A stretch of DNA of 29,646 nt from a virus, in IMG/VR virus record IMGVR_UViG_3300047558_000360, positions 1 through 29,646 of that record. One strand, 5' to 3'. Each line of letters begins with the position of its first letter. The stretch's first letter is position 1. The notes under the pieces were generated by a model. That model saw only the letters and a program-made list of their open reading frames with translations. It was not told the origin of the DNA and did not search any database. The translations under genes were made by a program, and so were the position numbers. Of the stretch, positions 7,708 to 16,919 are shown in pieces.

Positions 7708-10700
7708 ATGCAAGATTCAATAGATCAATTGTCGAATACACCAAACCAAAACAATCCAGGTGGAATACCATTGGAAGTGCTTAACTCGTCTACTTTGTCA
7801 AGTGTACCGACTGATACATATCAAGCAATTACTGAATTAAAGGGTCAAAGTGTTGGTGGTAATGCGATTTATAATACTCCATATGATGCTTTAAAAGCAG
7901 TTACTCCTACCAATCCACCATCATATGTTGCTCCTGGACAAAGAACATATAGAGAATACTTTTATTCACCTTATAATACTGTCAATTTTAATATAGATGT
8001 TCCTTTTGCACAAATAGCTGCAAGAGAAACTCCAATTGAAAATATGCCAGTTCAAACTGCTGAATTTGTTAATGTTAAATTAAGAAATACAACTGGACAA
8101 GATGGTGTTAGATTGTACATTGATAAACCTCAAAATGGTGTTGGTGTTGTAGATTTAACAGGAGAACAAACAATTGGTGTAGAAAAATATTCAAAATTAT
8201 CAATTGTAAGAAAAAATCCAAATTCATATAATATTAGTGCAATAAGAATTTATAATGAAAATGGTAATTTAGTAAAAGAAACATCTGCAAATACATTTGA
8301 TTTATCATCTATTGATTCTTCTTATTTAATTGAAGTAGATACGAATCAGGTAGTAACTACTGATATGCAACCTTCAATTGTTTCACAAATAAGACAATTA
8401 TATGGTTGGAATTTAGAAGCAAGTAAAACATTTACACTAAATGTAGGGGTAACTAATTCTACAACATATGTAAAATATTATTTTCCAAACCAATCTGGAG
8501 CAGATACAAACGGAGCAAAAAAGATATCCGTTACTAATGGAGAGGCTATTATAACATTAAATAATCCTAATTCTTTAGGAAGATTTGAATTAATTATATT
8601 TGCTGGAAATGAGATATTTGGTGATTTTGGTGAAATAAGAACATTCATTGAAGTATTACAAGAAAAAACTTACGGAGAGCCTGATGTAACAAAAATTACA
8701 TTTGATAGAAATATTACCGAAGCGGATTTAAGACCATTAGATTTTAATTTTGAATTTGATTTAGAATCCGTAAATTCCGAAGGTATTCAATTATTTTTAG
8801 GTGATAATTTAATTAATGATATTCCTGTTAAAGATAATAAAGCAAAATTAACTTTGGGTGCTAAAGGTCTTTATGAATTATATAAAGATTACTTTAACGA
8901 AACCAAAGAAACATATGCAATTACATTTACTTTTCAACCATACTTTTATGGAATAGATGGAAGAATAATTGGAAAAAAAGAAAGTGTAAGTGTATTAGTT
9001 AAAAGAGCAAAATTCTTAGTTTCTAAATCAGAAGCTATTGGATCAATCTCAAGCGTATTTTCTCAATTATTTTCAGGAGGAGATACTAAGAAAAAATACG
9101 AAGACCAGATTATATTTGAAGATGATAAACATTTATATTATCAGGTTAGAACAAATGCTGATAAATCGTTTGTAATATCAAATATTGGTATTGATACTTT
9201 AACCTATTCAATATTTGAAGGAAAGGTAGTTGAAACACAATTTGAACTTGATCCTAATACTGGAAACACAAGAAAGAAAAAAGGATATTTAACATATGGT
9301 TCGTTAGTAGTTAAATTATTAGAACCATTACCAACAGAAATTGATTTAAATACTCAAGTTTGGGTTTCTAAACAAATCATACCTTCTATTGTTGAAACTA
9401 TTATTATTACCGATGAAGATGTTGATAAATGTTTGCCATTAAAACCAAACTTCGGTACTGATATTATAGATGAAACTGGATATCAATTTTTCGATGAAAT
9501 AACTGCAAGTGGTTCTTTAACATCAACTGATATTGTTAATAGATATGTATCTCAAAGTCAATTTAATTTAGATAACTTAAACATATCATATACAAGTGGT
9601 AGTGATAAAACACAAGATTATTTCTTAAAGTTTGAAAACTTTACAAATTTTGGTGGGGCTCAAACTAGATTAGAAAACTTCCAATATAAATTACAATCAA
9701 TTGAAGTATGGGAAAATAAAGTTACAAATGATTTAATTTTATCTTCAGTATCATCATCTATTGCATTAACAACAAGTGCTTCTTATGATGATAAAGTAAA
9801 GGCTATTAAAAATGGATTTGATGGTCTTGAAAAAACTTTGTATAATAATTTTTATGTAACATCATCAACTGATTCGTTTTTTACAATTCAAACTTCAAAT
9901 GCAGAAGTATATGATAGAACTAATAAAAATTATTTAGTTAAGCATATTCCTCAACATATTCAAGAAGATCAAGGTAGTTTAGAATATCTAACATTCTTGG
10001 AAATGATTGGACAACACTTTGATATTATTTGGTCTTATATCAATGGTATCAATAGAGTTAGAAAAGTTGAAAACAAAGCAACTGATGGTATATCTGATAA
10101 ATTAGTATATGAGTTATTAGAATCATTTGGATGGGATCCAGTTAATCCATTCAGTGGAACGGATTTATGGAAACATGCATTTGGATTAAACGAAGATGGT
10201 TCTACTCCTACTAATAATAATATTTTAGGAAATAGTGTTTCTTCAACTTATACTCATGAAGAAGCTAGAAATCAGTTATGGAGAAGAATACTTAATAATT
10301 TACCTTATTTATTAAAACATAAAGGTACGAGAAAATCTATAAATGCTATATTAGCGTGTTATGGTGTTCCTTCTTCTTTGATGTCAATTGTTGAATTTGG
10401 AGGCCCATCGCATACATCCGCTGAAACATCTAAATATACATATGAAGACAGAAGTGCTGTATTAAATTTAAATGCGAATGAATATGTAACTATTCCTTGG
10501 ATTAGTTCTTCAAATGCACCTGAATCGATACAATTAAGATTTAAAACCAATGATAAAGTAAATACTCAACAGATAATAAGACAAGTATCTGGTTCAAATT
10601 ACTTTAAAGTTAGTTTAATACCTTCTGCTAGCACTGAAATTGGAGATATTAAATTAGAATTATTTTCAACAAAAAACCAATTTGATGGAACTTACTTAAC

Positions 10701-12690
10701 AACTACTGCATTATCAACAAGTAGTTTAAGTATTACAAAAGTACCTTTATTTGATAATGATTTTAAATTCGTAACTCTTCAAAGAAATAGAATAAATGAT
10801 GGAGGTTTAGATTATGATAGATATACTTTATATCTTAAAGAAGCGGTTGATGATAGAGTGATGTTATCAAAGAGTTCTTCATTAACTCTTCAGGTATCAT
10901 CATCTAATTCTTTATTTGCTGGAAGTGAATATTATACAAATTTATCATGGACAGGAAATGGAACTTTATTATTCGGAGGTAGTGGAAGTAATGGTATAAG
11001 TGGTTCGATAGATGAAGTTAGATTATGGAATTCTGCATTAAGTGAATCCGTTATAAATTCACATACTTTAAACCCAGATGTGATAAGAGGTAATAATGTA
11101 TATTCATCTACCGAACATTTATTAGTTAGATTAGATTTTGAATATCCTAAAAATCTTTATACTACATCTTCTATAAAGAATGTTGCACCTCATACTGCAT
11201 CATATACATCTTCAGCTGATGCACATATGAATTCAACTATAACTTCATATCCATATCATTATGATGTATATGAAAGATTTGTAACTGCTGATATTCCTTC
11301 AATTGGATTTGTTGGAAGAGATAAAGTTAGAACTGAAGATATTGAATTAGTTGGTAATTTATCATATAAAGCAAGAGCAACTAAAAAGGCATTTGATAGA
11401 GCAGCATTAGATTCAAATAGATTGGGATTATTTTTCTCACCTGTTAAAGAATTGAATTTGGATATTCTTAAATCAATGGGTTCTATTAATATTGGTGATT
11501 ATATTGGTGATTGGGGTGATGAATATGGTAGTGATTCTTATAGTGAATTGGTTGGATTAAGAAATTATTATTTTCAAAGAACAAATTTAAATTTTGATGA
11601 ATATATCAAATTAGTAAGATCAATAGATAAATCTTTATTTGATATGTTGGATCAGGTTATTCCTGTGAGAGCTAATGTATCAAAAGGATTATTAATCGAA
11701 CCTTCTCTTTTAGATAGAAGTAAAATTAAAATAAATAGACCTACTGCTGAAAACATATATCATAGTGGTTCTATAATAGCTACAACGGCTCAAAATATAG
11801 AAACTGAAATACCATATTTTACCGGTAGTTTAGATGTTCAAACTAATAAGGATTTAGAAGCATCAGTTGCTTTTTATTCAGGATCTTATGCAGTAGATGG
11901 TGTAGATGAGGTTAGTGCTGAATATCAAAGTTTAGAATCCGAATATACTGTCGTAGATTTAGATTCTATGAGTGGTGAAATAACATACAATTCGGGATCA
12001 ACAATGGGTGGTATCGAAATTATTGTAGATGCTGGATTAAAAGAATCTACGATAGTTGCTGAATATGATTTAGAAACTTCATATCAATCCGTAGGTAATG
12101 AATCCGATTCACCATTTAATTTAGGATTTGGATTATACGGACAAAAAGGTGCGGTAGATAGAACATATTTTAGAGAAGATGGAACTTTGGTATTAACTCA
12201 AAGATATAATGCTTATATTATAACAATTAGATATAGTAGAAATGTTCCATATAGAATTCCTGCAAACGGAATTTCTTCATCTCTTTATAATACTTCTAAA
12301 TTAGGAGCAGATGATAAGATAGATGTTCAAAAAGTTTATAGATATGAAAAGAAATTGGTATTAATTGACCCAATAGAAAATAATACTTTTAAAACACCTA
12401 CACAACATTCATTCTACGGAGATATATCATCTGCATTGGGTGTATTCCCATATGGTAAGGGAGTTATCACTGCTATTGAAGTATTTGATGGATATACAAG
12501 TGGACATTATAGATACACAAAGGATACTACAAGAGGTTTGGATAATTCATTCTTTGAAGGTTCTAAACAAACTTCTTTAACTACTTTAGATGGTGCATCT
12601 CCGGTAGAAGTATTTGTAACTAACCCTAATAGATTGAAAGTTGCGGCTTCAGGTAGAGGTAGTGGAGAACCAATATTGGAAGTTGATTAA
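7708..12690 (+). CDS. Giant tail/baseplate structural protein with LamG-like region
   Basis: At 1660 residues this is the largest complete gene in the window. The N-terminal half (about 75-600) is a chain of beta-rich, Ig-like segments. A central helical part includes a conserved-looking block NLPYLLKHKGTRKSINAIL (about 869-887). Residues about 915-1125 resemble a concanavalin/LamG jelly roll, opening with LNLNANEYVTIPW and closing with GSIDEVRLWNSALSESVI. The C-terminal third is again beta-rich. Single proteins of this size after gp6 are plausible functional counterparts of T4 gp7 (wedge) or of fused wedge and fibre-anchor proteins, but I see no direct gp7 motif. The LamG-like part could bind glycans on the host surface. 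It has its own promoter-like box 16 nt upstream and no Shine-Dalgarno sequence. Confidence 0.85.
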   Translation: MQDSIDQLSNTPNQNNPGGIPLEVLNSSTLSSVPTDTYQAITELKGQSVGGNAIYNTPYDALKAVTPTNPPSYVAPGQRTYREYFYSPYNTVNFNIDVPFAQIAARETPIENMPVQTAEFVNVKLRNTTGQDGVRLYIDKPQNGVGVVDLTGEQTIGVEKYSKLSIVRKNPNSYNISAIRIYNENGNLVKETSANTFDLSSIDSSYLIEVDTNQVVTTDMQPSIVSQIRQLYGWNLEASKTFTLNVGVTNSTTYVKYYFPNQSGADTNGAKKISVTNGEAIITLNNPNSLGRFELIIFAGNEIFGDFGEIRTFIEVLQEKTYGEPDVTKITFDRNITEADLRPLDFNFEFDLESVNSEGIQLFLGDNLINDIPVKDNKAKLTLGAKGLYELYKDYFNETKETYAITFTFQPYFYGIDGRIIGKKESVSVLVKRAKFLVSKSEAIGSISSVFSQLFSGGDTKKKYEDQIIFEDDKHLYYQVRTNADKSFVISNIGIDTLTYSIFEGKVVETQFELDPNTGNTRKKKGYLTYGSLVVKLLEPLPTEIDLNTQVWVSKQIIPSIVETIIITDEDVDKCLPLKPNFGTDIIDETGYQFFDEITASGSLTSTDIVNRYVSQSQFNLDNLNISYTSGSDKTQDYFLKFENFTNFGGAQTRLENFQYKLQSIEVWENKVTNDLILSSVSSSIALTTSASYDDKVKAIKNGFDGLEKTLYNNFYVTSSTDSFFTIQTSNAEVYDRTNKNYLVKHIPQHIQEDQGSLEYLTFLEMIGQHFDIIWSYINGINRVRKVENKATDGISDKLVYELLESFGWDPVNPFSGTDLWKHAFGLNEDGSTPTNNNILGNSVSSTYTHEEARNQLWRRILNNLPYLLKHKGTRKSINAILACYGVPSSLMSIVEFGGPSHTSAETSKYTYEDRSAVLNLNANEYVTIPWISSSNAPESIQLRFKTNDKVNTQQIIRQVSGSNYFKVSLIPSASTEIGDIKLELFSTKNQFDGTYLTTTALSTSSLSITKVPLFDNDFKFVTLQRNRINDGGLDYDRYTLYLKEAVDDRVMLSKSSSLTLQVSSSNSLFAGSEYYTNLSWTGNGTLLFGGSGSNGISGSIDEVRLWNSALSESVINSHTLNPDVIRGNNVYSSTEHLLVRLDFEYPKNLYTTSSIKNVAPHTASYTSSADAHMNSTITSYPYHYDVYERFVTADIPSIGFVGRDKVRTEDIELVGNLSYKARATKKAFDRAALDSNRLGLFFSPVKELNLDILKSMGSINIGDYIGDWGDEYGSDSYSELVGLRNYYFQRTNLNFDEYIKLVRSIDKSLFDMLDQVIPVRANVSKGLLIEPSLLDRSKIKINRPTAENIYHSGSIIATTAQNIETEIPYFTGSLDVQTNKDLEASVAFYSGSYAVDGVDEVSAEYQSLESEYTVVDLDSMSGEITYNSGSTMGGIEIIVDAGLKESTIVAEYDLETSYQSVGNESDSPFNLGFGLYGQKGAVDRTYFREDGTLVLTQRYNAYIITIRYSRNVPYRIPANGISSSLYNTSKLGADDKIDVQKVYRYEKKLVLIDPIENNTFKTPTQHSFYGDISSALGVFPYGKGVITAIEVFDGYTSGHYRYTKDTTRGLDNSFFEGSKQTSLTTLDGASPVEVFVTNPNRLKVAASGRGSGEPILEVD

Positions 12691-12696
12691 AGAAAA

Positions 12697-12728
12697 TATT
12701 TATAAAACTAAAAGGTTATATATTTATA
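12697..12728 (+). promoter_or_regulatory. Two tandem TATTTATA boxes, putative double late promoter
   Basis: The 68-nt gap after the giant gene holds two exact TATTTATA copies, at 12697-12704 and 12721-12728, with start-to-start spacing of 24 bp. They lie 54 and 30 nt before the start at 12759. No other gap in the window has two. The unit they precede ends in a strong terminator, which suggests a highly expressed transcript. Confidence 0.5.
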
Positions 12729-12758
12729 TAAGACCAATAAAAAGTAAAAAAACATAAA

Positions 12759-13373
12759 ATGGCATATTTAGATAATTCCGAAATTATTATTGATGCTATC
12801 CTTACAAAAAAAGGTAGAGAAAAATTGGCAGCGGGTCAATCATTGAACATTACTCAATTTGCTTTGGGTGATGATGAAATTGATTACCAATTGTATGATG
12901 CGGCACACCCAAAAGGTTCTGCATACTATGATGCGGCTATTAAAGCTATTCCTATTTTAGAGGCTAGTCCAGATGAAACTCAAGTTTTGAAATACAAACT
13001 TGTTACCCTTCCAAAAGGAACAACCAAAATACCTCAAGTATCAATCGGTGTAACATCGGTTACTACAAATCAACAAAGAGGTAAAGTTACTATTACACCA
13101 ACAACTTCTCCAGCAGGAAATACAACTGCAGGATATACTGCGGTATTGGCAGATAAAACTGCGGGTACTTTGGTAGGTTTAGGTGTTGCAGCAGCAGGAC
13201 AAATTGCTGTTAGTGATTCAGTTACCGCAACTGCAGACGTTAAGAGAGGTATTACATTTGAGTTTATTCCAAATCCTTCATTAACCGCTACAATTGTAAC
13301 TACATTGACAGTTTATGGAAATGAGACCGGAGGTTCAGTTTCTATTCCTGTGACAGTAAATTATGTAGCATAA
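12759..13373 (+). CDS. Virion structural protein with beta-rich C-terminal domain
   Basis: A 204-residue protein. The N-terminus (MAYLDNSEIIIDAILTKKGR, 1-20, then EKLAAGQSLNITQFALGDDE) reads like the N-terminal region of phage structural proteins, but I cannot name a family. Residues about 95-204 are Thr/Ala/Gly/Val-rich with alternating beta strands ending VSIPVTVNYVA, consistent with an Ig-like decoration domain. It is followed after 15 nt by the next structural gene and preceded by two TATTTATA boxes, so the two genes probably form one strongly transcribed unit. Translation starts behind an A-rich leader without a Shine-Dalgarno sequence. The exact virion position is unknown. Confidence 0.82.
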   Translation: MAYLDNSEIIIDAILTKKGREKLAAGQSLNITQFALGDDEIDYQLYDAAHPKGSAYYDAAIKAIPILEASPDETQVLKYKLVTLPKGTTKIPQVSIGVTSVTTNQQRGKVTITPTTSPAGNTTAGYTAVLADKTAGTLVGLGVAAAGQIAVSDSVTATADVKRGITFEFIPNPSLTATIVTTLTVYGNETGGSVSIPVTVNYVA

Positions 13374-13388
13374 AAATTAATATAGAAA

Positions 13389-14639
13389 ATGGCACAAATT
13401 ACAGGAGCACAAGGAGCAGCACTTACACAACAATTATCACAATATTTGATTGATAATGCAGGGGTAATTGATTCAACTGCGATTGCAAATATTTTGAACT
13501 CATCTTTACCGGCAAACGAAAAGTTAGGTGTTAGTAGTGGAGGTGTTTTAACACAAGGTATATTTAAAAAATTCGGAGAATTCGACAAAATTTCTAATAA
13601 GATAGAAGTAGTAACGGAAGGATTATGGAGTAATGGTAGTGGAAGTTTAAATTCTACAATGGTTACCGGTTCTACAACTACTATTTCTGGTCATAGTGGT
13701 TCAGATGCATCGAAATATTATCTAAATGTTTATTTAACTGGTTCTAATACGGGATCATCTGCACCGATTGAATTTGCAATTGCATACGGACATAAGTACG
13801 GAAGTGGTTCAGTTCAGTTATCAACTTCAGATTCAGCATTGTTACCTACAAAAGCAATCTATTCTCAATATAGAATGTTATTGAACGATAACTATGAAGG
13901 AACTGCTGATGAATTCTTTACAGTTTATTCATCATCAATTGAAGATGGATATCAAATTGATCATGCATATGTTATTAACTTAGCAAGAGCTAGATATAGA
14001 CAACAAGCAGATGCGGGTAATATTAAAATCACTTTAAGTGGTTCTAATGGAATTCACACATTTATTGACGATAGTGGTAAGAAGTTTTCTGATAAAGCAG
14101 GAAAAGCGGGAACAGTATTTAATATTGTATCCGGTTCTAATAATATAGGAACTGAAGCAGATGCAACTATAAACACATATACTGCATCAAATGCACAAGG
14201 ATTTGGTAAATTCTATCCTAAATTAGGTATTATTTTGTTAAACCCAACCGCTATTAATGAAGTTGTTGGTAATGTAAATGATGAATTATTACCTACTACT
14301 TCATCAGTAACTAATGAAACTTATAATCATAGATTATTATATAATGCATTAAAAGGTGGCGGTGATTTTGAAATGAGAAGAACTGAAAATGTATCAACTC
14401 AACACTTCTTTGTAAGAGCAACAAATAGAGAATTTAACTTCTCAAATAATCCTACATTCACAAGTGGTTCAGATGGTACTTTCAATGAACCTTCATTTGA
14501 AACTGATCCTAAAACATATATTACATCGGTTGGTTTATACAACGATGCTAACGAATTGATGGCTGTGGCTAAAACTTCACAACCAATCGCAAAATCCTTC
14601 GATAAGGAGGTGTTGATTAAGGTAAAACTTGATTTTTAA
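13389..14639 (+). CDS. Virion structural protein with C-terminal domain shared with the 14712 gene
   Basis: A 416-residue protein, Ser/Gly/Thr-rich as typical for phage tail proteins. The N-terminal 60 residues are helical (TQQLSQYLIDNAGVID); the middle is beta-rich with repeated SGS and GSN turns. The last about 77 residues (from near 340) contain REFNFSNNP, then YITSVGLYNDANELMAVAK, and end KVKLDF. The same ordered motifs close the next protein (EFNYSSNP, YITTIGLYDENYNMVAVAK, VRFDT), so the two are at least partly paralogous. The gene lies 15 nt after 12759-13373 and is followed by a hairpin terminator, so it ends a transcription unit. Its role (neck, collar or fibre attachment) cannot be decided from sequence. 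Confidence 0.82.
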   Translation: MAQITGAQGAALTQQLSQYLIDNAGVIDSTAIANILNSSLPANEKLGVSSGGVLTQGIFKKFGEFDKISNKIEVVTEGLWSNGSGSLNSTMVTGSTTTISGHSGSDASKYYLNVYLTGSNTGSSAPIEFAIAYGHKYGSGSVQLSTSDSALLPTKAIYSQYRMLLNDNYEGTADEFFTVYSSSIEDGYQIDHAYVINLARARYRQQADAGNIKITLSGSNGIHTFIDDSGKKFSDKAGKAGTVFNIVSGSNNIGTEADATINTYTASNAQGFGKFYPKLGIILLNPTAINEVVGNVNDELLPTTSSVTNETYNHRLLYNALKGGGDFEMRRTENVSTQHFFVRATNREFNFSNNPTFTSGSDGTFNEPSFETDPKTYITSVGLYNDANELMAVAKTSQPIAKSFDKEVLIKVKLDF

Positions 14640-14667
14640 ATTTAAACTTAAACCTTAATTTTAATAG

Positions 14668-14690
14668 AACCCGCTTCGGCGGGTTTTTTT
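14668..14690 (+). terminator. Rho-independent terminator with UUCG tetraloop
   Basis: A perfect 7-bp stem AACCCGC/GCGGGTT (14668-14674 with 14679-14685) is closed by the exceptionally stable C(TTCG)G tetraloop and continues into an uninterrupted T run ending at 14690. It starts 28 nt after the stop codon at 14639 and is a rare G+C-rich stem in this A+T-rich sequence, so it is a convincing intrinsic terminator. Confidence 0.95.
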
Positions 14691-14698
14691 AATTATGA

Positions 14699-14706
14699 TA
14701 TTTATT
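14699..14706 (+). promoter_or_regulatory. TATTTATT box just upstream of the 14712 start
   Basis: A one-mismatch version of the TATTTATA box lies between the terminator and the next gene, ending only 5 nt before the ATG at 14712. If it works as a -10 element, the transcript would begin at or near the start codon, giving a leaderless message. Confidence 0.35.
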
Positions 14707-14711
14707 AGTGT

Positions 14712-16184
14712 ATGTTTAAATCGATACCAAAATCCGATATTACTATTAGACCATTTAAAGTTTACAAAAACTGGACTTTAGATGATACTACTATTCCTAT
14801 TACCACAGTTAGAAACTTAACAGGTTCTTTTGAAGATTTAGAAGGATATACTGCTGGTGGATTTAATGAAATGGCTTTATATAAAAGTGTAAAGCAATTA
14901 TTTTATTCAAATGCAGTAAAACAAATAGGGACAGTAACTAATTGGAATTTAGTTAATCATAAAGCTAAAAAGATTAAAAAATATGATGTTAGGATAAACT
15001 ATAATCTATCAGTAGCTACCGAACAATCATATTCTTATTACTATGATACTAATTCTAAAAAATATGTAGATGAATTTCAACAATTTTTAGATGATAACGG
15101 ATATATTGTAAATGATAATGGTATCATATTATCTGGTAAATGGACAAACATATCCACTCTATATGGTAAAATGGAGAATTATGGATCTGTTCAGGAAAGA
15201 GTGTTGGGTGATAGATTTCTTATGTGGAGTGTTCCTCAACGATATGTGGGAGAGGAGATTAAACCTGGATCATTAGTTATTACCGATTATTCTAATCTAA
15301 ATCCAGATGGAACATATTCACAAATTGTAGACGATGGGTATAGTAATTTAGTTTATTTAGGTAAAAACTTTGTAGAAGCTGGACAATTTGATTTTGGAGA
15401 AGATATTGGAGGGGGTATATTTACGGATTCTACTTTTACAATTACCACAAGCGATGGATTAGAATATATTTTGGATTTAGTTGAATTCAATATGGGAGAT
15501 GAAGAAAGTAATCAAAATGGATATTTTTCCGTTACATATCAAGGTGGATCTCCTTTTAAAACTGAAATTAGTAGTTATGATTTAATGACGGGAAATATCT
15601 TTACAATTGGTAATTTAAATTTACCAACCGCTTTATCACAATATAATATATCTACAAAAATTGGTAATATATTTTATTCAAATGGTATCATTCTTTTAAC
15701 ATATGGAACTAGTAAATATGATGATACTTCCGAAGAACAATCTAATTACAATTTTGGTAATGATGGTAATTGGGATATAAGATTTCAATCAACAAAAACT
15801 ATTTTTGAAAACGAAATATTCTTAGAAGTAGATTCCAATGAATTTAACTATTCATCAAACCCATCTGCTACAACATATTATAATGGTGAAAAATATGTAA
15901 ACAAATATATTCCATTCAAACCTGCTTCATTGGATTACACAGGAAGTGCTTACGATTTAGATTTTAGAATTACATCTGATTTTGATGGTGTAAGCAAATT
16001 AGGATTTGATGAATATGAATATAGTTCTTCGTTAGACCCAACTGGTTCATATCTTGCTCCATATATCACCACAATTGGTTTATATGATGAAAATTATAAT
16101 ATGGTAGCAGTTGCTAAAGTTCCATCCAAACCAAAGAGTTTACCGGATTATCCAGTGAATTTTGTTGTTCGTTTTGATACTTAA
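14712..16184 (+). CDS. Virion structural protein, partial paralogue of the 13389 gene
   Basis: A 490-residue Tyr/Asn/Asp-rich protein with no named family. The N-terminal region (about 1-60) has KSDITIRPFKVYKNWTLDD and looks like a virion-attachment domain; the middle is beta-rich. The C-terminal domain from about 370 carries SNEFNYSSNP, a long insertion of about 50 residues, then YITTIGLYDENYNMVAVAK and a terminal VVRFDT. It therefore repeats the C-terminal domain of the preceding protein. It starts 5 nt after a TATTTATT box and 22 nt after a strong terminator, so it is transcribed separately from its paralogue. A tail or neck role is inferred. Confidence 0.82.
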   Translation: MFKSIPKSDITIRPFKVYKNWTLDDTTIPITTVRNLTGSFEDLEGYTAGGFNEMALYKSVKQLFYSNAVKQIGTVTNWNLVNHKAKKIKKYDVRINYNLSVATEQSYSYYYDTNSKKYVDEFQQFLDDNGYIVNDNGIILSGKWTNISTLYGKMENYGSVQERVLGDRFLMWSVPQRYVGEEIKPGSLVITDYSNLNPDGTYSQIVDDGYSNLVYLGKNFVEAGQFDFGEDIGGGIFTDSTFTITTSDGLEYILDLVEFNMGDEESNQNGYFSVTYQGGSPFKTEISSYDLMTGNIFTIGNLNLPTALSQYNISTKIGNIFYSNGIILLTYGTSKYDDTSEEQSNYNFGNDGNWDIRFQSTKTIFENEIFLEVDSNEFNYSSNPSATTYYNGEKYVNKYIPFKPASLDYTGSAYDLDFRITSDFDGVSKLGFDEYEYSSSLDPTGSYLAPYITTIGLYDENYNMVAVAKVPSKPKSLPDYPVNFVVRFDT

Positions 16185-16187
16185 TGA

Positions 16188-16195
16188 TATTTATA
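16188..16195 (+). promoter_or_regulatory. TATTTATA box, putative late promoter
   Basis: An exact TATTTATA in the 30-nt gap between 16184 and 16215, ending 19 nt before the next start, the same geometry as the box before 800. Confidence 0.5.
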
Positions 16196-16214
16196 CTATA
16201 TAACAAAATAAAAG

Positions 16215-16454
16215 ATGGGAAAGACTAAACAAATATTAGACATTTATAAGACTTCTAAAATTGCTGAAAAGAATGCATCTAAACAATCGATTGATTTTTC
16301 AAAACCGAAAGTTGGTGGTATGTTAGCAGTTAAAGGGTTTACTCCAAATGCACTTCCAGGAGCTAGTGATTATAATACAAATGATAAAGTATTAGAAGCT
16401 GCAAGAAAGGGTAAAGTAAACGGAACTTCTTATAGTTCTACTGTCAAACGATAA
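16215..16454 (+). CDS. Small basic protein of unknown function
   Basis: A 79-residue basic protein, Lys-rich at both ends, with a short helical N-terminus (KTKQILDIYKTSKIAEKNAS) and a Gly/Pro-containing middle (GGMLAVKGFTPNALPGASDY). There is no signal peptide, membrane segment or recognised motif. It has its own TATTTATA box 19 nt upstream and an A-rich leader, which suggests late expression with the structural genes and a possible minor virion or assembly role. The next gene starts 21 nt downstream. Confidence 0.72.
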   Translation: MGKTKQILDIYKTSKIAEKNASKQSIDFSKPKVGGMLAVKGFTPNALPGASDYNTNDKVLEAARKGKVNGTSYSSTVKR

Positions 16455-16475
16455 TATTAAATAAAAGGTTACAAT

Positions 16476-16919
16476 ATGTGGAAATATAAAAATGGGATAA
16501 TTTCAGATTTATCTGAAACCCCTGAAGGAGCTTTTGGGTTTGTATATGAGGTAGTACATCTCTCATCTGGCAAACGATATATAGGTAGGAAACAACTTAT
16601 ATCAGTAACCACAAAAGCATTGGGCAAAAAGGAATTATCAGAACTAACTGATAAGAGAGCTAGTAAGAAAAAAAAGGTTCAAAAAGAGAGTGATTGGAAA
16701 ACATATTATGGTTCACACTCTGAAATAAAAGCATTAATCAAAAGTGGGAAGCAAGAAGAATTCGAAAGAACTATTTTACAATTTGCTTTCTCTCCAAAAC
16801 ACTTAACTTACTTAGAAACAAAATATTTATTTTCATTAGATGTGTTAGAAAATCCTAACTTATATTTTAATGATAATATTTTAGGTAAATTTTTTAGAAA
16901 AGATATTCCAAATGGGTAA
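16476..16919 (+). CDS. SegE-like GIY-YIG endonuclease
   Basis: A 147-residue protein with the GIY-YIG nuclease core: the first strand GFVYEVVHL (21-29) supplies the GIY-equivalent Tyr24, then GKRYIGRKQ (32-40) supplies YIG with the following Arg/Lys. A basic insertion (about 50-70) leads to DWKTYYGSHSEIKALI, and the helix YLETKYLF near residue 114 offers the metal-binding glutamate. The order matches the SegE-type GIY-YIG family of T4-like phages, relatives of homing endonucleases that cut DNA once. There is no separate DNA-binding domain in this short protein, so target specificity is unclear. It overlaps the next gene by 8 nt and sits at the boundary between structural and replication genes, a common place for such mobile or accessory genes. 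Confidence 0.8.
   Translation: MWKYKNGIISDLSETPEGAFGFVYEVVHLSSGKRYIGRKQLISVTTKALGKKELSELTDKRASKKKKVQKESDWKTYYGSHSEIKALIKSGKQEEFERTILQFAFSPKHLTYLETKYLFSLDVLENPNLYFNDNILGKFFRKDIPNG

Noticed and set aside
10359-10550. Minus-strand frame of 63 residues inside the giant tail gene
   Set aside because: Lies wholly within a strong plus-strand gene, shows no fold or promoter, and is a by-product of codon usage on the other strand.
13361-13588. Minus-strand frame of 75 residues across the 13373/13389 junction
   Set aside because: Antisense to two real genes, Cys- and Pro-rich in a pattern without motif, no TATTTATA box or leader.
16824-16831. TATTTATT inside the GIY-YIG gene as a further promoter
   Set aside because: It lies about 90 nt before the next start, within coding sequence, and A+T-rich sequence gives such matches by chance.
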